From assembly GCF_030389965.1 (NCBI RefSeq), contig NZ_CP128400.1, forward strand, positions 496,001 to 560,000: 64,000 nucleotides of DNA, given 5' to 3'. This document shows positions 63,076 to 64,000 of the stretch, one piece after another. The stretch is from Candidatus Chlorohelix allophototropha (GTDB lineage: Bacteria > Chloroflexota > Chloroflexia > Chloroheliales > Chloroheliaceae). The notes beneath the pieces are model-generated. The model was given only the letters and a program-made list of their open reading frames with translations, had not been told where the DNA came from and did no database searches. Each line of letters begins with the position of its first letter. The first letter of the stretch is position 1. The position numbers were made by a program, and so were the translations under genes.

Positions 63076-64000
63076 AGTATTGTTCTCCGTAATAACTGCT
63101 TACTGAGAACATTTAACCGTGGCGCAATAGACTCAAGCGGCAAAACCTCGCTTACTGCACCCGCTTCAAAAGCAGCTTTCGGCATCCCGTAGATCAGGGA
63201 AGTTACCGCATCCTGCGCTAGGGTACAGGCTCCCGCAGCGTGCATAGCGGAAAGACCTTTTGCACCATCATCACCCATTCCGGTTAATACTACGCCAATC
63301 GCGCGGTTGCCATAGTTTTCTGCAACCGATTGCATTAGTATATCGGCATTTGGACACAATATTACCTTGCCAACCGCAATAAGGGAGACTCGCCTATCTT
63401 GTGTAACCTTAATATTATAGCGGTCAGGGGAAAACAAAACCACACCCGGTTCTAGTAATTCGCCATCCTTTGCTACTCGCACTTCAAGCGGAACCTCACG
63501 ATTAAGCCATTCCACTAGACCACGAGTAAATCCTTCTGAAATATGTTGAACCACAATAAATGGAATAGGTAAATCAGAAGGAAGGTCTGTCAATATTTTC
63601 AACAGGGCGCTAGGTCCGCCGGTACTACAAGCGATGGCGATAAGCTGATATTGATAATCTTCATAAACAAGCGCTTTATTAGAATGAAAGTCAAGTTGAA
63701 TCGGTTCAGTGTTAGTTGTCACATAGGCAGGTGTGGTTTCTGCAAGTTTAGATTCAGATTGCATCGGAGAAGACTTGATATAGGTTTTTATTCCTGCCAA
63801 TAACCGAGCTTTTGCAATCAGCTCTTTTTTCTGGCGCGTCCACATATCCCAACCACTCATCACGGGCTTTTCAATGACATCCAGCGCGCCAGCCGCCATC
63901 ATGCGCAAAGATAATTGCACATCTTCCTTAAGATTGGTAGAGGTAACCACCAGAATAGGGGTTGGATTAGTCGCCATAATCCGCTCGACCGTCTGAAAAC
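63072..64000 (-). CDS. cheB: Protein-glutamate methylesterase CheB (5' end outside window)
   Basis: The gene runs off the right edge; the receiver domain's end is visible (FQTVERIMATNPTPILVVTS), so the Met at 63977 is internal. The catalytic domain has IAIACSTGGPSALL (Ser), VVQHISEGFTRGL (His) and LTGMGDDGAKGL (Asp), the CheB triad. It removes methyl groups from receptors when phosphorylated. It is translationally coupled to cheR (ATGA overlap). Confidence 0.95.
   Translation of the reverse strand, partial: FQTVERIMATNPTPILVVTSTNLKEDVQLSLRMMAAGALDVIEKPVMSGWDMWTRQKKELIAKARLLAGIKTYIKSSPMQSESKLAETTPAYVTTNTEPIQLDFHSNKALVYEDYQYQLIAIACSTGGPSALLKILTDLPSDLPIPFIVVQHISEGFTRGLVEWLNREVPLEVRVAKDGELLEPGVVLFSPDRYNIKVTQDRRVSLIAVGKVILCPNADILMQSVAENYGNRAIGVVLTGMGDDGAKGLSAMHAAGACTLAQDAVTSLIYGMPKAAFEAGAVSEVLPLESIAPRLNVLSKQLLRRTIL

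Noticed and set aside
1-64000. CRISPR arrays, rRNA and tRNA genes
   Set aside because: I looked for regularly spaced direct repeats, rRNA signatures and cloverleaf/T-loop patterns and found none I could support by eye; a tRNA scan was not run.

Overview
The window looks like the chromosome of a Gram-positive-type (monoderm) bacterium, most probably of the phylum Chloroflexota. This is inferred from remembered family resemblance of the housekeeping proteins, from frequent TTG/GTG starts behind good ribosome binding sites, from lipoproteins and an L,D-transpeptidase with no outer-membrane genes, and from DUF4230, roadblock/LC7 and CoxG-like genes. No search was run. There is no rRNA, tRNA or CRISPR array that I can recognise.

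Layout. 1-0.9 kb: start of carB (minus, runs off the left edge). 1.2-6.8 kb: an SGNH-like lipoprotein, a minus-strand set (metallophosphatase, UspA, two TrkA-type proteins), an MFS permease and a lipoprotein carrying an Hcp (type VI tube) domain. 7.1-13.3 kb: uvrB, converging on a compact minus-strand operon galK-gmk-rpiR/murR type regulator-tmk-Uma2. 13.5-19.4 kb: a ferritin-like membrane-anchored protein, rsfS, small membrane and coiled-coil proteins, folP, and a run of small genes of unknown function. Among these is a two-gene module (18.1-18.8 kb) whose first product ends in Gly-Gly. 19.4-31.2 kb: MFS permease, MOSC protein, HAD phosphatase, uvrA, DUF697, DUF309, rho with a leader of about 465 nt, rfbC-like epimerase, hemolysin III/PAQR, and an APH-fold kinase. 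31.3-32.7 kb: an intact IS4-type element. 32.8-38.8 kb: Rieske protein, truB, ribF, aldehyde dehydrogenase, HAD protein, RlmI-like methyltransferase. 38.9-44.9 kb: a five-gene operon for C2 acids (malyl-CoA lyase-like CitE, GlcD, GlcE, GlcF, tartronate-semialdehyde/3-hydroxyisobutyrate reductase type). 45.1-47.5 kb: a 35-residue membrane peptide, DUF4230, roadblock/LC7, LysM-YkuD. 47.75-49.3 kb: an IS110 element with a probable bridge RNA. 49.6-52.9 kb: DUF364, CoxG-like, two large foldback sequences, and a RIO-type kinase behind a leader peptide and attenuator. 53.0-54.5 kb: an IS701/IS4-like element. 54.9-58.1 kb: der, plsY, gamma-carbonic anhydrase-like, DUF1992. 58.3-61.4 kb: a graveyard of ISL3, IS3, IS256 (two inverted copies) and IS5 pieces. 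61.4-64 kb: cheR-TPR and cheB (the latter runs off the right edge).

How genes work together. GlcDEF would oxidise glycolate to glyoxylate; the malyl-CoA lyase-like enzyme can make or use glyoxylate, and the reductase would take tartronate semialdehyde to glycerate. galK-gmk-tmk are co-transcribed metabolic kinases. CheB and CheR are translationally coupled. The least explained pieces, and the best candidates for something undescribed, are the Gly-Gly-ending small protein with its membrane partner, the RIO-kinase leader, the structured DNA at 51.38-51.59 kb, and the Hcp-domain lipoprotein.
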